DNA of 64,000 bases from Hyphomicrobiales bacterium (GCA_017305535.1 JAFKKN010000001.1:483145-547144); one strand, 5' to 3'; positions 25,995 to 36,492 are shown, numbered from the stretch's first letter. The notes: generated from the sequence alone by a model not told the origin. A program made the numbers and translations.

Positions 25995-27022
25995 ACGTTT
26001 GTCTCCCCGGCCCGGCTGATCAGCGCCGCCAGTTCCGCGCGACCCGCCGCGATATCGAACCCGACATCCGGCGCCTTTCGCCCGGCCAGCGCCGCAGCCG
26101 CGCGCGCCTTGGCTTCGCCTGCAAGCATCGGCGTCTCTTGAGCGACCGCGCGCATCTCCTCGAGCTTGCCGTTACAATGCAACGCGACGTCGCAGCCAGC
26201 CGCAAACAGCGCTCGCGTCCTGTCCGCGATCGAGCCTTCCAGCGCGTTCATCGACACGTCATCGCTCATCAGCAAACCCTGGAACCCGATCCCGTCGCGA
26301 ATCACCTGCTGAATCATTGTCGCAGAAGTGGTCGCGGGTTGGGCAGGATCAATGGCGCTAAACACAACATGTGCGGTCATGGCCATCGGCAGATCCGCCA
26401 GCGGCCGGAACGCCGCGAAATCCGTTCGATCGAGTTCCGCCCGCGGGGTATCCACGACCGGAAGCCGTAAATGGCTGTCGGCCGTCGCGCGTCCATGACC
26501 GGGAATGTGCTTCAATACCGGGAGCACGCCTCCCACCCGCAGGCCGTCGGTGACCGCGCGGGCGATGGCCGCGACCTTGCCGGGTTCCGTGCCGTAAGCA
26601 CGATTGCCGATCACGGCGTCGGCACCCGCGACGGGAACATCCGCCAGCGGCAGGCAATCGACAGTGATGCCGAGCGCGGACAGATCGAATGCAATCAGCG
26701 CCGCCGCGAAGTGAGCGGCCCGCAGCCCCAATCCGGGGTCCTTGTCGTAAAGCAGGCCGAACACCGCGCCGGGCGGATAGATCGGCCAATGCGGCGGCCC
26801 GAGCCGCTGCACACGCCCGCCTTCCTGATCGATCAGGACCGGCGCATCGCGTCCACCGACGCACTCGCGCAAGCTCGCCACCAGGTCCCTGACCTGAGAC
26901 GGACTCTCGACGTTCCGCTTGAAAAGGATGAAGCCCCACGGCTGCTGCTCGCGCAGGAACGCGCGTTCGTCAGCGGTCAGGGCAAGCCCGGAAACTCCGG
27001 TAATAAAAGCGCGCGCGTCCAT
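25991..27022 (-). CDS. nagZ: Beta-N-acetylhexosaminidase NagZ
   Basis: A 343-residue family 3 glycoside hydrolase that removes GlcNAc from cytoplasmic 1,6-anhydro muropeptides during wall recycling. KHIPGHG is at residues 171-177 with the Asp182-Ser-His184 dyad, and the nucleophile Asp lies in LLMSDDVSM near residue 255. The start is the ATG at 27022. There is no signal peptide, which fits a cytoplasmic enzyme. The gene overlaps scpA by 4 bp, a common arrangement in this order. In related bacteria NagZ products can induce AmpC beta-lactamase; no ampR or ampC is in the window. Confidence 0.95.
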   Translation of the reverse strand: MDARAFITGVSGLALTADERAFLREQQPWGFILFKRNVESPSQVRDLVASLRECVGGRDAPVLIDQEGGRVQRLGPPHWPIYPPGAVFGLLYDKDPGLGLRAAHFAAALIAFDLSALGITVDCLPLADVPVAGADAVIGNRAYGTEPGKVAAIARAVTDGLRVGGVLPVLKHIPGHGRATADSHLRLPVVDTPRAELDRTDFAAFRPLADLPMAMTAHVVFSAIDPAQPATTSATMIQQVIRDGIGFQGLLMSDDVSMNALEGSIADRTRALFAAGCDVALHCNGKLEEMRAVAQETPMLAGEAKARAAAALAGRKAPDVGFDIAAGRAELAALISRAGETNV

Positions 27023-27068
27023 TCTGGCCGATTAGCGCGCGCCCTCTGACGGGTCAAGGAAACGACCG

Positions 27069-28493
27069 TTAATTCCTTTGGACGACGCACTGGCCGCCGG
27101 CGGCCTTGAGATTTCCACAGAATTGAACGGCCTGTTCCGAGGTGCCGAACGGCCCGACCATGGCGCGATAGTAGACGCCACGCGATCCCAGATCCGCCCG
27201 CTTGATCAAGGGCGTGTGCGATCCGAACGAAGACGGGAATTTGTGCTGCAACGCCTTGAACGACGCCCGGGCATCCGCCTCGCTACGCTGCGCCGACACT
27301 TGAACGACGTAGCCGCCTGTTGCAGCGGGGGTTTCCGCTTGAGTTGGATTGACCGATGCAACGCGACTGGGTGCGGCCTGCGGCGCCAGCGAAAGCGGCG
27401 CGTTGGCATTCGGAGCCGGAGTTGACGATGGCATCGCGGCGCGCGTGGTCGCCGGCGGCGCGGGCACCGGAGCCGGCGCCGGTGCACGCTGCGCGACCGG
27501 TTCGGCGGCTGCCGCGGTGGCTTCATCCGAGCGCACCATCAAGGTCTTGATCTTGCGCGGCTCGGTGCCGCCGACGGCGGCGGCGCTACCCCCATTGGCG
27601 GCAAGTTTGCTGCCTGGAGCGACGCTGGCGGTCGACGGCGGATTGGCGTTCTGGTTCAGTGGCGGGAACACCACGCGCGGTCCGGACTTGGCGATGTCCT
27701 TGACGTCGACGGGCTGCTCTTCACGCGAGACGAGCTGCTCCGCTGCATTGCCAGCGGCCATCCGGTCCTGAATCTGCTTGCCGGCACCGTCAGCGGACGG
27801 CGGCACCACTTTATTCGGTCCAGCATCGGCCTTGATGATCGGGGGCTCGCCGCTGCGCGTCTTTCCAACGAAGGTGCGATAACCAAACGCGGCGCCGGTG
27901 CCGATCACTGCGAGCGCGACGACTGCCGCGACCGTGACGAGACCCTTGCGGCGCGGCCTGCGCTCTTCAACCTCGTCAGCATAATCGTCCTGATAGGAAT
28001 AGTCGTCGTGATACCCGGCGTGCTGCTGACTTCCATAGGCCGCATGATCCGCATCGGAGTCCGCGGGACCGTAAAGCGCATCATCATAACGCGATGCGTG
28101 GTCAGCCTCAGGCTGCACTTGCGGCGACGTATGATAGGTGGGCTCGGGCAAATGATGCGCGGCGGCGTAACGCCGGAGCGGATGTACATCCCTCGGGACG
28201 GCAGGCTCGGACGGTTGCCGCGGCTCGCCATGACGCTGCATCCACGGCGGCGGTCCAGCCGTGCGATCGTCTTCGGCCTCGTACTCGGATTCAATGGGCG
28301 GTGATGGCTGGCGGCGGGACGATCGCGCAGGCGCGGCGGCACGCTCCTGCCCGAAATCGGCATTCGGATCGGCTTGGCCGATCAAGCGGGCGAGTTCGGC
28401 AAGCGGATCGCTCTCGACCTTTGCCGACGGACGGTAATCACGATCCATCGTATCTGCCGTTGCGTATGTTCGTTCGTTATATCGATCAGCCAT
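27069..28493 (-). CDS. SPOR-domain membrane protein (FtsN-like architecture)
   Basis: A 474-residue protein with a long charged cytoplasmic part (1 to about 184, rich in Tyr, His, Asp and Pro), one membrane helix preceded by RRPRRKG (GLVTVAAVVALAVIGTG), a Pro/Ala-rich periplasmic stalk and a C-terminal SPOR domain (about 395-470; GYVVQVSAQRSEADARASF). SPOR domains bind glycan strands lacking stem peptides at the division septum. The ATG at 28493 has AAGGGGA about 10 bases upstream. It lies between argS and nagZ. The architecture suggests a division protein like FtsN, but the homology outside SPOR is too weak to name it so. Confidence 0.88.
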   Translation of the reverse strand: MADRYNERTYATADTMDRDYRPSAKVESDPLAELARLIGQADPNADFGQERAAAPARSSRRQPSPPIESEYEAEDDRTAGPPPWMQRHGEPRQPSEPAVPRDVHPLRRYAAAHHLPEPTYHTSPQVQPEADHASRYDDALYGPADSDADHAAYGSQQHAGYHDDYSYQDDYADEVEERRPRRKGLVTVAAVVALAVIGTGAAFGYRTFVGKTRSGEPPIIKADAGPNKVVPPSADGAGKQIQDRMAAGNAAEQLVSREEQPVDVKDIAKSGPRVVFPPLNQNANPPSTASVAPGSKLAANGGSAAAVGGTEPRKIKTLMVRSDEATAAAAEPVAQRAPAPAPVPAPPATTRAAMPSSTPAPNANAPLSLAPQAAPSRVASVNPTQAETPAATGGYVVQVSAQRSEADARASFKALQHKFPSSFGSHTPLIKRADLGSRGVYYRAMVGPFGTSEQAVQFCGNLKAAGGQCVVQRN

Positions 28494-28597
28494 GTGATGT
28501 GCATCCCCTTCGGGAAAGCGCCGACCCGTCGTTCTAACGAAACGAACGCTACCGGATGCCGACTTCACACCCCATGCCGCCGGCGATCCAACCCACT

Positions 28598-30391
28598 CTA
28601 TCGCATCTCGACTGGTGCATCGACGCCGAGAACGGCGAGACCGGATGCCAGAACCGAGACGACGCCCTGAACCAATGCCAGACGCGATAAGGTAAGTTCT
28701 GCATCATTATTCATAATGAAGCGTAAATGAGGCGCATCCCGCCCCTTGGTCCAAAGCGCGTGAAATTCGCTGGCAAGATCATAGAGATAGAAGGCTACCC
28801 GGTGTGGCTCATGCGCCAACGCCGCAGCTTCGAGGGTGCGGGGGTAAACGGCAAGCCTGCGAATTAAATCAAGTTCGACGGGATCGGTCAGCCGCTCGAG
28901 TTTGGCGGCACGCAGGAATTTAAGCCGCGCGGCGGCGTCCTCCGGCAGATCGGCGATCACTTCGCGAGCGTTGCGGAAGATCGAATGGCCGCGGGCATGA
29001 CCGTACTGGACGTAAAAGACCGGGTTGTCCTTCGACTGCTCGATCACCTTGGCGAGGTCGAAATCCAGCACCGCGTCGTTCTTGCGGAACAGCATCATGA
29101 AGCGCACGGCGTCGCAGCCGACCTCGTCCACCACTTCGCGCAAGGTCACAAAGTCGCCGGCACGCTTCGACATCTTCACCGGCTCGCCGTTGCGCAGCAG
29201 CTTGACGAGCTGCACGATCTTGACGTCGAGCGCGGCCTCGTCGTTGGTGACGGCCTTGATCGCCGCCTGCATCCGCTTGATGTAGCCGCCGTGATCAGCG
29301 CCCCAGACGTCGACGAGATCACGGAAGCCGCGATCGTATTTGGTCTTGTGATAAGCGATATCGGACGCGAAGTAGGTGTAGCCGCCGTTCGACTTCAACA
29401 GCGGCCGATCGACATCGTCACCATAGGCAGTGGCGCGGAACAGCGTCTGCTCGCGATCTTCCCAATCCTCCACCGGCGCACCCTTCGGCGGCGGCAGACG
29501 GCCTTCGTAGACGTCGCCCTTGGCGCGCAGGAAATCGATGGTCGCGGCGACACGATCGCTGCCGCCCTCGATCAACGAGCGCTCCGAGAAGAACACTTCA
29601 TGGGAGATGTTGAGCGCGGCGAGATCGCCGCGGATCATCTCCATCATCATGGCGATGGCGGTGGCGCGCACGCCCGGCAGCCATTCGGATTCCGGTTGCT
29701 TCAGCAGGGCATCGCCATGCTGCTTCGCCAGCGCCTCACCGACCGGCTTCAGATAATCGCCAGGATAAAGTCCGTCCGGAATCTCGCCGATGTTTTCGCC
29801 GAGCGCCTCGCGGTAGCGCAAGTAAGCGGAGCGCCCCAGCACATCGACCTGCGCACCAGCGTCATTGATGTAATATTCGCGCGTGACGTCATAGCCCGCG
29901 AAAGCGAGAAGGCTCGCCAGCGCGTCGCCAAACACCGCGCCCCGACAATGACCGACATGCATCGGACCGGTTGGATTGGCCGAGACGTATTCGACGTTGA
30001 CCTTGTGATCGTTACCGATACGGCTGCGACCATACCGCGAGCCTGCATCGAGAATGTCGCCCAGTGCGGCAGTCCAGACCGACGGTTGCAGGGTCATGTT
30101 GATGAAGCCGGGACCGGCGACATCGACGGACGCGACCAGCGGATCGGCGCGCAGACCAGCGGCGATCTTCTCCGCCAGATCGCGCGGCTTGGCCTTGGCC
30201 TCCTTCGCCAGCACCATGGCGGCATTGGTGGCCATGTCGCCGTGGGAAGCGTCTTTCGGCGGCTCCACCACCACCCGCGTCAGATTGATATCCGCCGGGA
30301 GTGCCCCCTCGGCCACCAGCGCGCGGCAGACCCCCTGCACCCGCGCAAGCAGGTTGGCGAAAGGATGCGGTGCGGAGACTGGATCGGCCAT
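28598..30391 (-). CDS. argS: Arginyl-tRNA synthetase
   Basis: A 597-residue class I synthetase. The HIGH motif reads HVGH in [19 protein letters not shown] (about residues 125-143), and KMSKR is in [15 protein letters not shown]. The C-terminal anticodon-binding domain ends [16 protein letters not shown]. The length is usual. It lies downstream of dgt and upstream of the SPOR gene, all on the minus strand. Confidence 0.97.
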   Translation of the reverse strand: MADPVSAPHPFANLLARVQGVCRALVAEGALPADINLTRVVVEPPKDASHGDMATNAAMVLAKEAKAKPRDLAEKIAAGLRADPLVASVDVAGPGFINMTLQPSVWTAALGDILDAGSRYGRSRIGNDHKVNVEYVSANPTGPMHVGHCRGAVFGDALASLLAFAGYDVTREYYINDAGAQVDVLGRSAYLRYREALGENIGEIPDGLYPGDYLKPVGEALAKQHGDALLKQPESEWLPGVRATAIAMMMEMIRGDLAALNISHEVFFSERSLIEGGSDRVAATIDFLRAKGDVYEGRLPPPKGAPVEDWEDREQTLFRATAYGDDVDRPLLKSNGGYTYFASDIAYHKTKYDRGFRDLVDVWGADHGGYIKRMQAAIKAVTNDEAALDVKIVQLVKLLRNGEPVKMSKRAGDFVTLREVVDEVGCDAVRFMMLFRKNDAVLDFDLAKVIEQSKDNPVFYVQYGHARGHSIFRNAREVIADLPEDAAARLKFLRAAKLERLTDPVELDLIRRLAVYPRTLEAAALAHEPHRVAFYLYDLASEFHALWTKGRDAPHLRFIMNNDAELTLSRLALVQGVVSVLASGLAVLGVDAPVEMR

Positions 30392-30498
30392 TGAATTGCT
30401 CAGGGGTTCGAATTTGCTTGGACTTGTGAGGGGCGGTGCAGCTTCTGGCCGCGCAAAACGGCAATATCAAGCTAACAATATGAAGCCCTTGGCGCCGC

Positions 30499-31695
30499 CT
30501 AACGCAAATCCGGGGTCGAGTCAAAAATCCGCCGGTGCTCGGTCAGGGCATAGAGGTCGGTCATCCCGGCGATGTAGTTGCAGACGCGCCGGGCGAAATC
30601 GGCCTCCGGCTCGTGTCCGCCGGTCGGCAGCCATTCGGCCGGCAGGTCTGAGGGCACGGCCCGGTAGTGCGCAAACAGATCGCTGACCACCCGCTCGGCA
30701 TCGCCCATCACCCGCATCACGCGCGGATGACGATACATATGCTGTTTCAGGAACGCCTTAATCGCCGCCTCTTCCTTGGCGATTTCGGCGGTAAACGTCA
30801 CCAGCGTGCCAGCATGGTGGCGAACGTCATCCACGTTGGCGGGTCTTGCCGCGGCCAGACGTGAGCGCGTTTCGATCACCACCGCGCCGATCAGGCGGGA
30901 AATCAGCTCGCGGATCAGTTCGGCCCCAAAACGCGGCTCCGCCAGTCCCGGATAGCGCGCGGCGGTCGCCTCGATCAGGCGCGCCAGCAGCGGCACCGCG
31001 CTCAAATCGGCGATGCTGAACAGTCCGGCGCGCAGCCCATCATCCATATCATGCGCGTCATAGGCGATATCGTCGGCAACGGCGGCGACCTGCGCCTCCA
31101 GCGAGGCGAAGCTCCACAACTCGAGATCGTAGATATGATTGAATTCGGCGATCCCAACCGGGAGCTCGTGGTTGGCGTCGGGACCGCAGCGATCCAGCAG
31201 CGGGCCGTTGTGCTTGACGATGCCTTCCAATGTTTCCCAGGTCAGGTTGAGGCCATCGAACGTCGGGTATCGGTGCTCCAACGCCGTCACCACCCGGAGC
31301 GCCTGCGCGTTGTGGTCGAAGCCGCCAAAATCCTTCAAACAACGGTCCAGCGCCCGCTCCCCGGCGTGGCCGAACGGCGGGTGGCCGAGATCGTGGGCCA
31401 GTGCCAGCGTCTCGGTCAGGTCCTCGTCGAGCCCCAGTTGCCGCGCCAGCGCGCGGGCGATCTGCGCCACCTCCAGCGAATGGGTCAGCCGGGTTCGATA
31501 GTGGTCCCCCTCGTGGAAGACGAAAACCTGGGTTTTGTGCTTGAGGCGGCGAAACGCGGTGGAATGGATCACGCGGTCGCAATCGCGCCGGAAGGCACTG
31601 CGGGTCGCACTCGGCGGCTCCTCGAACTGCCGTCCCCGGCTGCAGGCCGGGTCGCAGGCATAAGCCTGCCGGGGAGCAGACATTCCAACCGACAC
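30499..31695 (-). CDS. dgt: Deoxyguanosinetriphosphate triphosphohydrolase-like protein
   Basis: A 398-residue HD-domain protein. The metal-binding residues are visible in [15 protein letters not shown] (His), [16 protein letters not shown] (His-Asp) and, later, [11 protein letters not shown] (Asp). The family splits dNTP to nucleoside and triphosphate. The GTG at 31695 ([10 protein letters not shown]) is chosen because AGAGG lies about 11 bases before it and related proteins start MSVGM; the ATG at 31683 is the alternative. It is divergent from erpA over a 99 bp gap and upstream of argS. Confidence 0.92.
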   Translation of the reverse strand: MSVGMSAPRQAYACDPACSRGRQFEEPPSATRSAFRRDCDRVIHSTAFRRLKHKTQVFVFHEGDHYRTRLTHSLEVAQIARALARQLGLDEDLTETLALAHDLGHPPFGHAGERALDRCLKDFGGFDHNAQALRVVTALEHRYPTFDGLNLTWETLEGIVKHNGPLLDRCGPDANHELPVGIAEFNHIYDLELWSFASLEAQVAAVADDIAYDAHDMDDGLRAGLFSIADLSAVPLLARLIEATAARYPGLAEPRFGAELIRELISRLIGAVVIETRSRLAAARPANVDDVRHHAGTLVTFTAEIAKEEAAIKAFLKQHMYRHPRVMRVMGDAERVVSDLFAHYRAVPSDLPAEWLPTGGHEPEADFARRVCNYIAGMTDLYALTEHRRIFDSTPDLR

Positions 31696-31701
31696 CGTCT
31701 T

Positions 31702-31714
31702 TTTAGCCTCTAAA
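31702..31714. promoter_or_regulatory. Small palindrome TTTAG-N3-CTAAA in the dgt/erpA gap
   Basis: TTTAG at 31702-31706 and CTAAA at 31710-31714 form an inverted repeat around CCT. The outer half-sites resemble those of iron-control (Irr) boxes of Bradyrhizobium, but the central bases do not fit. It overlaps the dgt leader and lies about 80 bp upstream of erpA, an iron-sulfur gene. The match is weak, and it may be chance. Confidence 0.25.
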
Positions 31715-31794
31715 GTTTGATTCCGTGATTGGTCACACTTAACTATGGTTTGCGGCATATACAAATAGATGCCCTTGATTCCGGAGCGATATCA

Positions 31795-32127
31795 ATGACG
31801 GATACCAACGTCACCATCAGCGAGCGGGCTGCCCGCCGCATCGGCGAGATCCTCAAGACCGAGGGTGACGGCGCGATGCTGCGCATCAGCGTCGAGGGCG
31901 GCGGCTGCTCCGGTTTCCAGTACAAGTTCGATGTCGAACGCGCCCGCGCCGATGACGATATGGTGATTGCCCGCGACAGTGCGGTCGTGCTGGTGGACCC
32001 GGCCTCGGCGCCGTTCCTCGCGGGCTCCGAGGTCGATTTCGTCGATGATCTGATCGGTGCCTCGTTCCGCGTTAACAACCCGAACGCCACCGCGTCGTGC
32101 GGCTGCGGCACCAGCTTCTCGGTCTGA
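31795..32127 (+). CDS. erpA: Iron-sulfur cluster insertion protein ErpA (A-type carrier)
   Basis: A 110-residue A-type carrier that hands Fe-S clusters to target proteins. The three ligand cysteines are Cys38 (GGGCSGFQY) and Cys102/Cys104 (SCGCGTSFSV). The ATG at 31795 has GGAG about 9 bases upstream; in-frame codons further upstream are not supported. It is a single gene, divergent from dgt and convergent with the RND pump gene; no isc or suf genes are in the window. IscA or SufA cannot be excluded from sequence alone, but this genomic position next to dgt is that of ErpA in related genomes. Confidence 0.92.
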   Translation: MTDTNVTISERAARRIGEILKTEGDGAMLRISVEGGGCSGFQYKFDVERARADDDMVIARDSAVVLVDPASAPFLAGSEVDFVDDLIGASFRVNNPNATASCGCGTSFSV

Positions 32128-32138
32128 TCGAGAGCATC

Positions 32139-32219
32139 AGCTTTTTCAGAGCAAAAGCTCGGGCGTCTTAACCCTGACCTATGAGAACAATGATCGCAGC
32201 GGCTTCATGCCGATGCGAT
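32139..32219. terminator. Two hairpins between convergent erpA and the RND gene
   Basis: Hairpin 1 has AGCTTTT (32139-32145) facing AAAAGCT (32153-32159), starting 12 bp after the erpA stop. Hairpin 2 has ATCGCA-g-CGGC (32193-32203) facing GCCG-a-TGCGAT (32209-32219) with loop TTCAT and one G/A mismatch. Hairpin 2 is 14 bp beyond the RND stop. Neither has a long U run, but hairpin 1 carries T and A tracts in its stem, so transcripts from either side would end in U-rich RNA. The pair is a plausible two-way terminator. Confidence 0.5.
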
Positions 32220-32232
32220 TATTGTGGCGCCA

Positions 32233-35200
32233 TCACTCAGCTGCCGCTGCGTGCGGCTGTCCCAACTCGGCCTCCTGGAGCTGCGGCTCGAGCTTGCGTT
32301 TCAGGCGACGGTCGATGCGATCGAGATAGATGTAGATCACCGGCGTGATGAACAGCGTCAGAAGCTGCGACACCATCAGGCCGCCGACCACCGCGACGCC
32401 GAGCGGCTGACGCAACTCGGCGCCCGCGCCAGTGCCGAGCGCGATCGGCAGGGTGCCGAAGATCGCGGCGAATGTCGTCATCATGATCGGGCGGAAACGC
32501 AACAGCGCCGCTTCGCGGATGGCGTGCTCGGCCGACAGCCCGACACGCCGTCGCTCGATGGCGAAGTCCACCATCATGATGGCGTTCTTCTTGACGATGC
32601 CGACCAGCATGACGATGCCGATCATGGCGATCACCGACAACTCCATCTTGAACAGCATCAGCGTCAGGATCGCACCGATGCCGGCCGACGGCAGGCCGGA
32701 GATGATGGTGATCGGATGGATGAAACTCTCGTAGAGAATACCGAGAATGACGAAGGCTGCGAAGATCGCGGCGAGGATCAGGATGCCCTGCCCACGCAGC
32801 GAATCCTGGAATACCTGTGCGGTGCCGGAGAAGCCGGTGACGATGGTGACCGGCAGACGCGCCTCGCGCTCGATCTCGGTGATCTTGTCCACCGCATAGC
32901 CGAGCGAGACTCCCGGCGCGAGATTGAACGAAATCGTCACCGCCGGCTGCTGGCCTTGATGGTTGATCTGCAACGGCCCGACCGACGGCACCATGCGCGC
33001 CACGGCATCGAGCGGAATCGGCCGCCCCTGCGCTGTTTTCACATAGAGCTTGGAGAGGTCGGCCGGATCGATACGGAATTCCGGCTTGGCTTCCATGATG
33101 ATCTTGTAGTCGTTGGACGGCATGTAAATCGTGCCGACCTGACGCGTGCCGTAGGCGTTGAACAACTCGTTGCGGATCTGCCCAACAGAGATTCCAAACA
33201 CGGCCGCCTTCTCGCGATCAACTTCAATCGTGAGCTGCGGGTTCTTGATGTAGAGGTCGTTGGTGACGTCGAGCAGACCCGGCACCTTCGAGATCATCTC
33301 GTTCATCTGCGGCGCGAGCCGATAGAGCGTATCGGTGTCGCCGCTCTGAAGCACGTACTGATACTGGCTCTTGGAGATGCGGCCACCGATATTGAGGTTC
33401 TGAATGCTCTGGAAGAACGCCTGCAATCCGGGCACCTGCAACGCGGTGCGTCGCAAGCGTCCGATCACGGTCTGCACGTCGTCGCGTTCGCCTTTCGGTT
33501 TCAACGAGATAAAGAAGCGACCGTAATTGGTCGTCGTGTTGGGACCGCCGGCTCCCACCGTGCTGTTGATGTATTCCACCGCCGGATCGGCTTGCAACAA
33601 TGCGGCCAAGGCCTGCTGACGCTCCGACATCGCGTCATACGATGTGTCAGTCGCCGCTTCGGTGACACCGATCAGAAAGCCCGTGTCCTCCTGCGGGAAA
33701 AAGCCCTTGGGTACGATGACGTAGAGATAAATCGTTCCTGCCAGCGTCAACAAAGTCACGACCAGCATGACGGACTTGAACGCAAGTACGCGATCCAGCG
33801 CCCATTCGTACGCACGCAGCCAGCTTGCGAACATCGCCTCGAACGTGCGCAGCAGGATGTTAGGGCGCTTCTCGTGATCATGCGAACGCAGCACCCGTGC
33901 ACACAGCATCGGCGTCAGCGTCAGCGAGACGAATCCGGATACCAGAATGGCGACCGCCACCGTCACCGCGAATTCGCGGAACACGCGGCCGACGATGCCC
34001 CCCATCAGCAGCACCGGGATAAACACCGCGATCAGCGAGAAGGTGATCGAGATAATGGTGAAGCCGATCTCGCGCGCGCCTTGCAGCGCCGCTTCAAAGG
34101 GTCGCATGCCCTCCTCGATATGGCGCATGATGTTTTCGAGCATGACGATGGCGTCGTCGACGACGAATCCCACCGACAACGTCAGCGCCAGCAACGTCAT
34201 GTTGTTGATCGAGAAGTCGAACAGGTACATCAGCGCACAAGTGCCGACCAGCGAGATCGGCACCGCCAGCGCCGGAATGAATGTCGCCGACGCCGAGCGC
34301 AGGAACAGGAAGATTACGAGGATCACCAGCGCCACGGCGATCAACAGCGTCTCCTCGACGTCCGCCACCGCCTGACGGATCGAGATCGAGCGATCCATCA
34401 TGACGTCGACCGACACCGACGGCGGGATTTGCGCCCGCAACGCCGGCAACTTGGCGCGCACGCCATCCACGACCTCGACGAGGTTGGCGTCGGGCTGCTT
34501 CTGGATCGCCAGTACGATGGAACGGTTGCCGTTGAGCCAGGTCGCGATCTTGTCGTTCTCGACGCTGTCGTAGATCGAGGCGATCTCGTCGAGCTTCACC
34601 GGCGAGCCGTTGCGCCACGCGACAATGACCTTGCTGTACTCGGCCGCTTTCGGCATCTGGCCAGAAGCCACCAGCGCAACGTCCTGCTTCGGGCCATTCA
34701 GCGTTCCGACCGGCGTGCTCGAATTGGCATTGGCGACTGCCACGCGGACATCGTCCAGCGTCAGACCACGCGCAGCCGCGGCTTGCGGATCGACCTGGAC
34801 CCGGACGGCAAATTTCTGGCTGCCGTAGATCAGGACCTGCGCGACGCCGGGAATCTGCGACAGCGTCTGTCCGACCGTGATCTCGCCGTATTCGTTCACC
34901 GCCGACAGCGGCAACGTATCCGATGACAGCGACAGGTAGATCACCGGATAATCCGCCGGGTTCACCTTGCGGAAACTCGGCGGGATCGTCATTTCGATCG
35001 GCAGTCGGCGCTGCGCAATCGTCAACGCCGTCTGCACATCCAGCGATGCGGCGTCGATATTGCGATTGAGATCAAACTGGATGGTGATCGTCGATTGGCC
35101 CTGCGACGATTGCGACGACATCGATGAGATACCGGCGATGGTCGAGAGTTGTCGCTCGATAATGCCGGCGACCGACGCCGCCATGGTTTCGGCGCTGGCG

Positions 35201-35358
35201 CCCGGCAGCGTCGCGGTCACCGCGATGGTCGGGAAGTCGACCTTCGGCAGCGCTGAAACCGGCAGCAGGCGAAAACCGAAAATACCGAACGCAATGATCG
35301 ACGCCGTCAACAGCGTCGTCAGCACCGGGCGGCGGATACAGAGCTCGGAGAGCGTCAT
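32233..35358 (-). CDS. RND efflux transporter, inner-membrane pump (MdtB/MdtC-like)
   Basis: A 1041-residue hydrophobe/amphiphile efflux pump of the HAE1 RND family. It has 12 membrane helices in two repeats, each with a large periplasmic domain. The proton-relay acidic pair is visible in VGFVVDDAIVMLENIMRH. The N-terminus LSELCIRRPVLTTLLTASI is typical of the MdtBC branch. It lies 3 bp downstream of its adaptor gene. No TolC-type outer membrane gene and no regulator are next to it, so it must use a channel encoded elsewhere. The substrate is unknown. Confidence 0.93.
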   Translation of the reverse strand: MTLSELCIRRPVLTTLLTASIIAFGIFGFRLLPVSALPKVDFPTIAVTATLPGASAETMAASVAGIIERQLSTIAGISSMSSQSSQGQSTITIQFDLNRNIDAASLDVQTALTIAQRRLPIEMTIPPSFRKVNPADYPVIYLSLSSDTLPLSAVNEYGEITVGQTLSQIPGVAQVLIYGSQKFAVRVQVDPQAAAARGLTLDDVRVAVANANSSTPVGTLNGPKQDVALVASGQMPKAAEYSKVIVAWRNGSPVKLDEIASIYDSVENDKIATWLNGNRSIVLAIQKQPDANLVEVVDGVRAKLPALRAQIPPSVSVDVMMDRSISIRQAVADVEETLLIAVALVILVIFLFLRSASATFIPALAVPISLVGTCALMYLFDFSINNMTLLALTLSVGFVVDDAIVMLENIMRHIEEGMRPFEAALQGAREIGFTIISITFSLIAVFIPVLLMGGIVGRVFREFAVTVAVAILVSGFVSLTLTPMLCARVLRSHDHEKRPNILLRTFEAMFASWLRAYEWALDRVLAFKSVMLVVTLLTLAGTIYLYVIVPKGFFPQEDTGFLIGVTEAATDTSYDAMSERQQALAALLQADPAVEYINSTVGAGGPNTTTNYGRFFISLKPKGERDDVQTVIGRLRRTALQVPGLQAFFQSIQNLNIGGRISKSQYQYVLQSGDTDTLYRLAPQMNEMISKVPGLLDVTNDLYIKNPQLTIEVDREKAAVFGISVGQIRNELFNAYGTRQVGTIYMPSNDYKIIMEAKPEFRIDPADLSKLYVKTAQGRPIPLDAVARMVPSVGPLQINHQGQQPAVTISFNLAPGVSLGYAVDKITEIEREARLPVTIVTGFSGTAQVFQDSLRGQGILILAAIFAAFVILGILYESFIHPITIISGLPSAGIGAILTLMLFKMELSVIAMIGIVMLVGIVKKNAIMMVDFAIERRRVGLSAEHAIREAALLRFRPIMMTTFAAIFGTLPIALGTGAGAELRQPLGVAVVGGLMVSQLLTLFITPVIYIYLDRIDRRLKRKLEPQLQEAELGQPHAAAAE

Positions 35359-35361
35359 CCG

Positions 35362-36492
35362 TCAGGCCCCCGCCTTCCGTTCCCGCAACTGGACCAGGGT
35401 GCCTTCACGAAGCAACAACTGCCCCTCAACAACCACATTCTCGTCACCGTTCAGCCCCCCGGCAAGAACGGAACTGCCCGCGGACGTCCGCGACACGGTC
35501 ACCCGCTGCACCTTCGCCTTGCCGTCGGCGACGACGAAAACGAAGTCGCCGTTCTGACTGCGTTGCACCGCCGCCGAAGGCACGACGACGGCGTTCTCGC
35601 GGCGGACGATCAACTGGGTGTTGACCAGCGTTCCAGGCCATAGCGCCTCGCGGCCATTGTCCATGATGCCGCGCACCGTCACCATACCTGTGGTAGCGTC
35701 GACGGTGTTCTCGACCATGGCGATCTTGCCCTGCTCGGATGCTTCGCGGCCCGGCACCGTTGCGATCACTTGCGCGGAGCCGGTTGTCATGGCATCGCGC
35801 AGATCGCTGAGCACGGCTTGTGGGACGGCGAACGTGACGTAGACCGGCGCCATCTGGTTGATGGTCGCGAGCGGCGCGGTATCGGCCGGACGGACGAAAT
35901 TGCCGACCTTCACGGCGGCGGCGCTGATGCGGCCATCAAACGGCGCGCGGATGACGGTGTAACTTTTCTGTACCCGCAGATTGTCGAGGGCTGCCTGATC
36001 AGCCTTGATGGTTCCGATCAGAACGTCAGCCTGGGTCTTGGCATTATCGAGGTTGACCTGTGTGGTCGCACCCTTACCGATCAATTCGCTGTAGCGATTG
36101 AGATCGCGTTGAGCACCGGCGAGTTGCGCGCGGTCACGTGCCAGCGTCCCTTCGGCCTGCTCGATCTGCGCATCGATCTGCCGCGCGTCCAGCGTGAACA
36201 GGAGATCACCCTCCTTGACGCGCGCGCCATCCTCGAAATGCACGCCGATGATGGTGGTTTCGATGCGGGATTTCAGCGCCACGCTGGAGATCGGCGTCAC
36301 CGTGCCGATCGCGCCGACATCGACGGGAACCGGCTGTCTCACCGCCTTGGCAACCTCGACCGCGACTTTTCGAGGCCCCGAAGACGTCTTGGAGGCCGCA
36401 CTGTCAGAATGCCAGGATGCGCGCGTCTGATAAGCGGCAACGCCCCCCGCCGCCAGCAAAACCGCCACAACGATCCAACCACGCTTTGCCAT
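35362..36492 (-). CDS. RND efflux periplasmic adaptor (membrane fusion protein)
   Basis: A 376-residue HlyD/AcrA-type adaptor. An N-terminal membrane anchor (GWIVVAVLLAAGGVAAY) is followed by a barrel-sandwich/lipoyl part (SRIETTIIGVHFEDGARVKEG) given as SRIETTIIGVHF then EDGARVKEG, a coiled-coil hairpin (about 100-165) and a beta-barrel domain. There is no lipobox Cys, so it is anchored by the helix. It links the downstream RND pump to an outer-membrane channel. AGGA precedes the ATG. Confidence 0.92.
   Translation of the reverse strand: MAKRGWIVVAVLLAAGGVAAYQTRASWHSDSAASKTSSGPRKVAVEVAKAVRQPVPVDVGAIGTVTPISSVALKSRIETTIIGVHFEDGARVKEGDLLFTLDARQIDAQIEQAEGTLARDRAQLAGAQRDLNRYSELIGKGATTQVNLDNAKTQADVLIGTIKADQAALDNLRVQKSYTVIRAPFDGRISAAAVKVGNFVRPADTAPLATINQMAPVYVTFAVPQAVLSDLRDAMTTGSAQVIATVPGREASEQGKIAMVENTVDATTGMVTVRGIMDNGREALWPGTLVNTQLIVRRENAVVVPSAAVQRSQNGDFVFVVADGKAKVQRVTVSRTSAGSSVLAGGLNGDENVVVEGQLLLREGTLVQLRERKAGA

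Noticed and set aside
32224-34926. Open frame of about 900 codons antisense to the RND pump
   Set aside because: The RND gene shows full family motifs; the antisense frame shows none.
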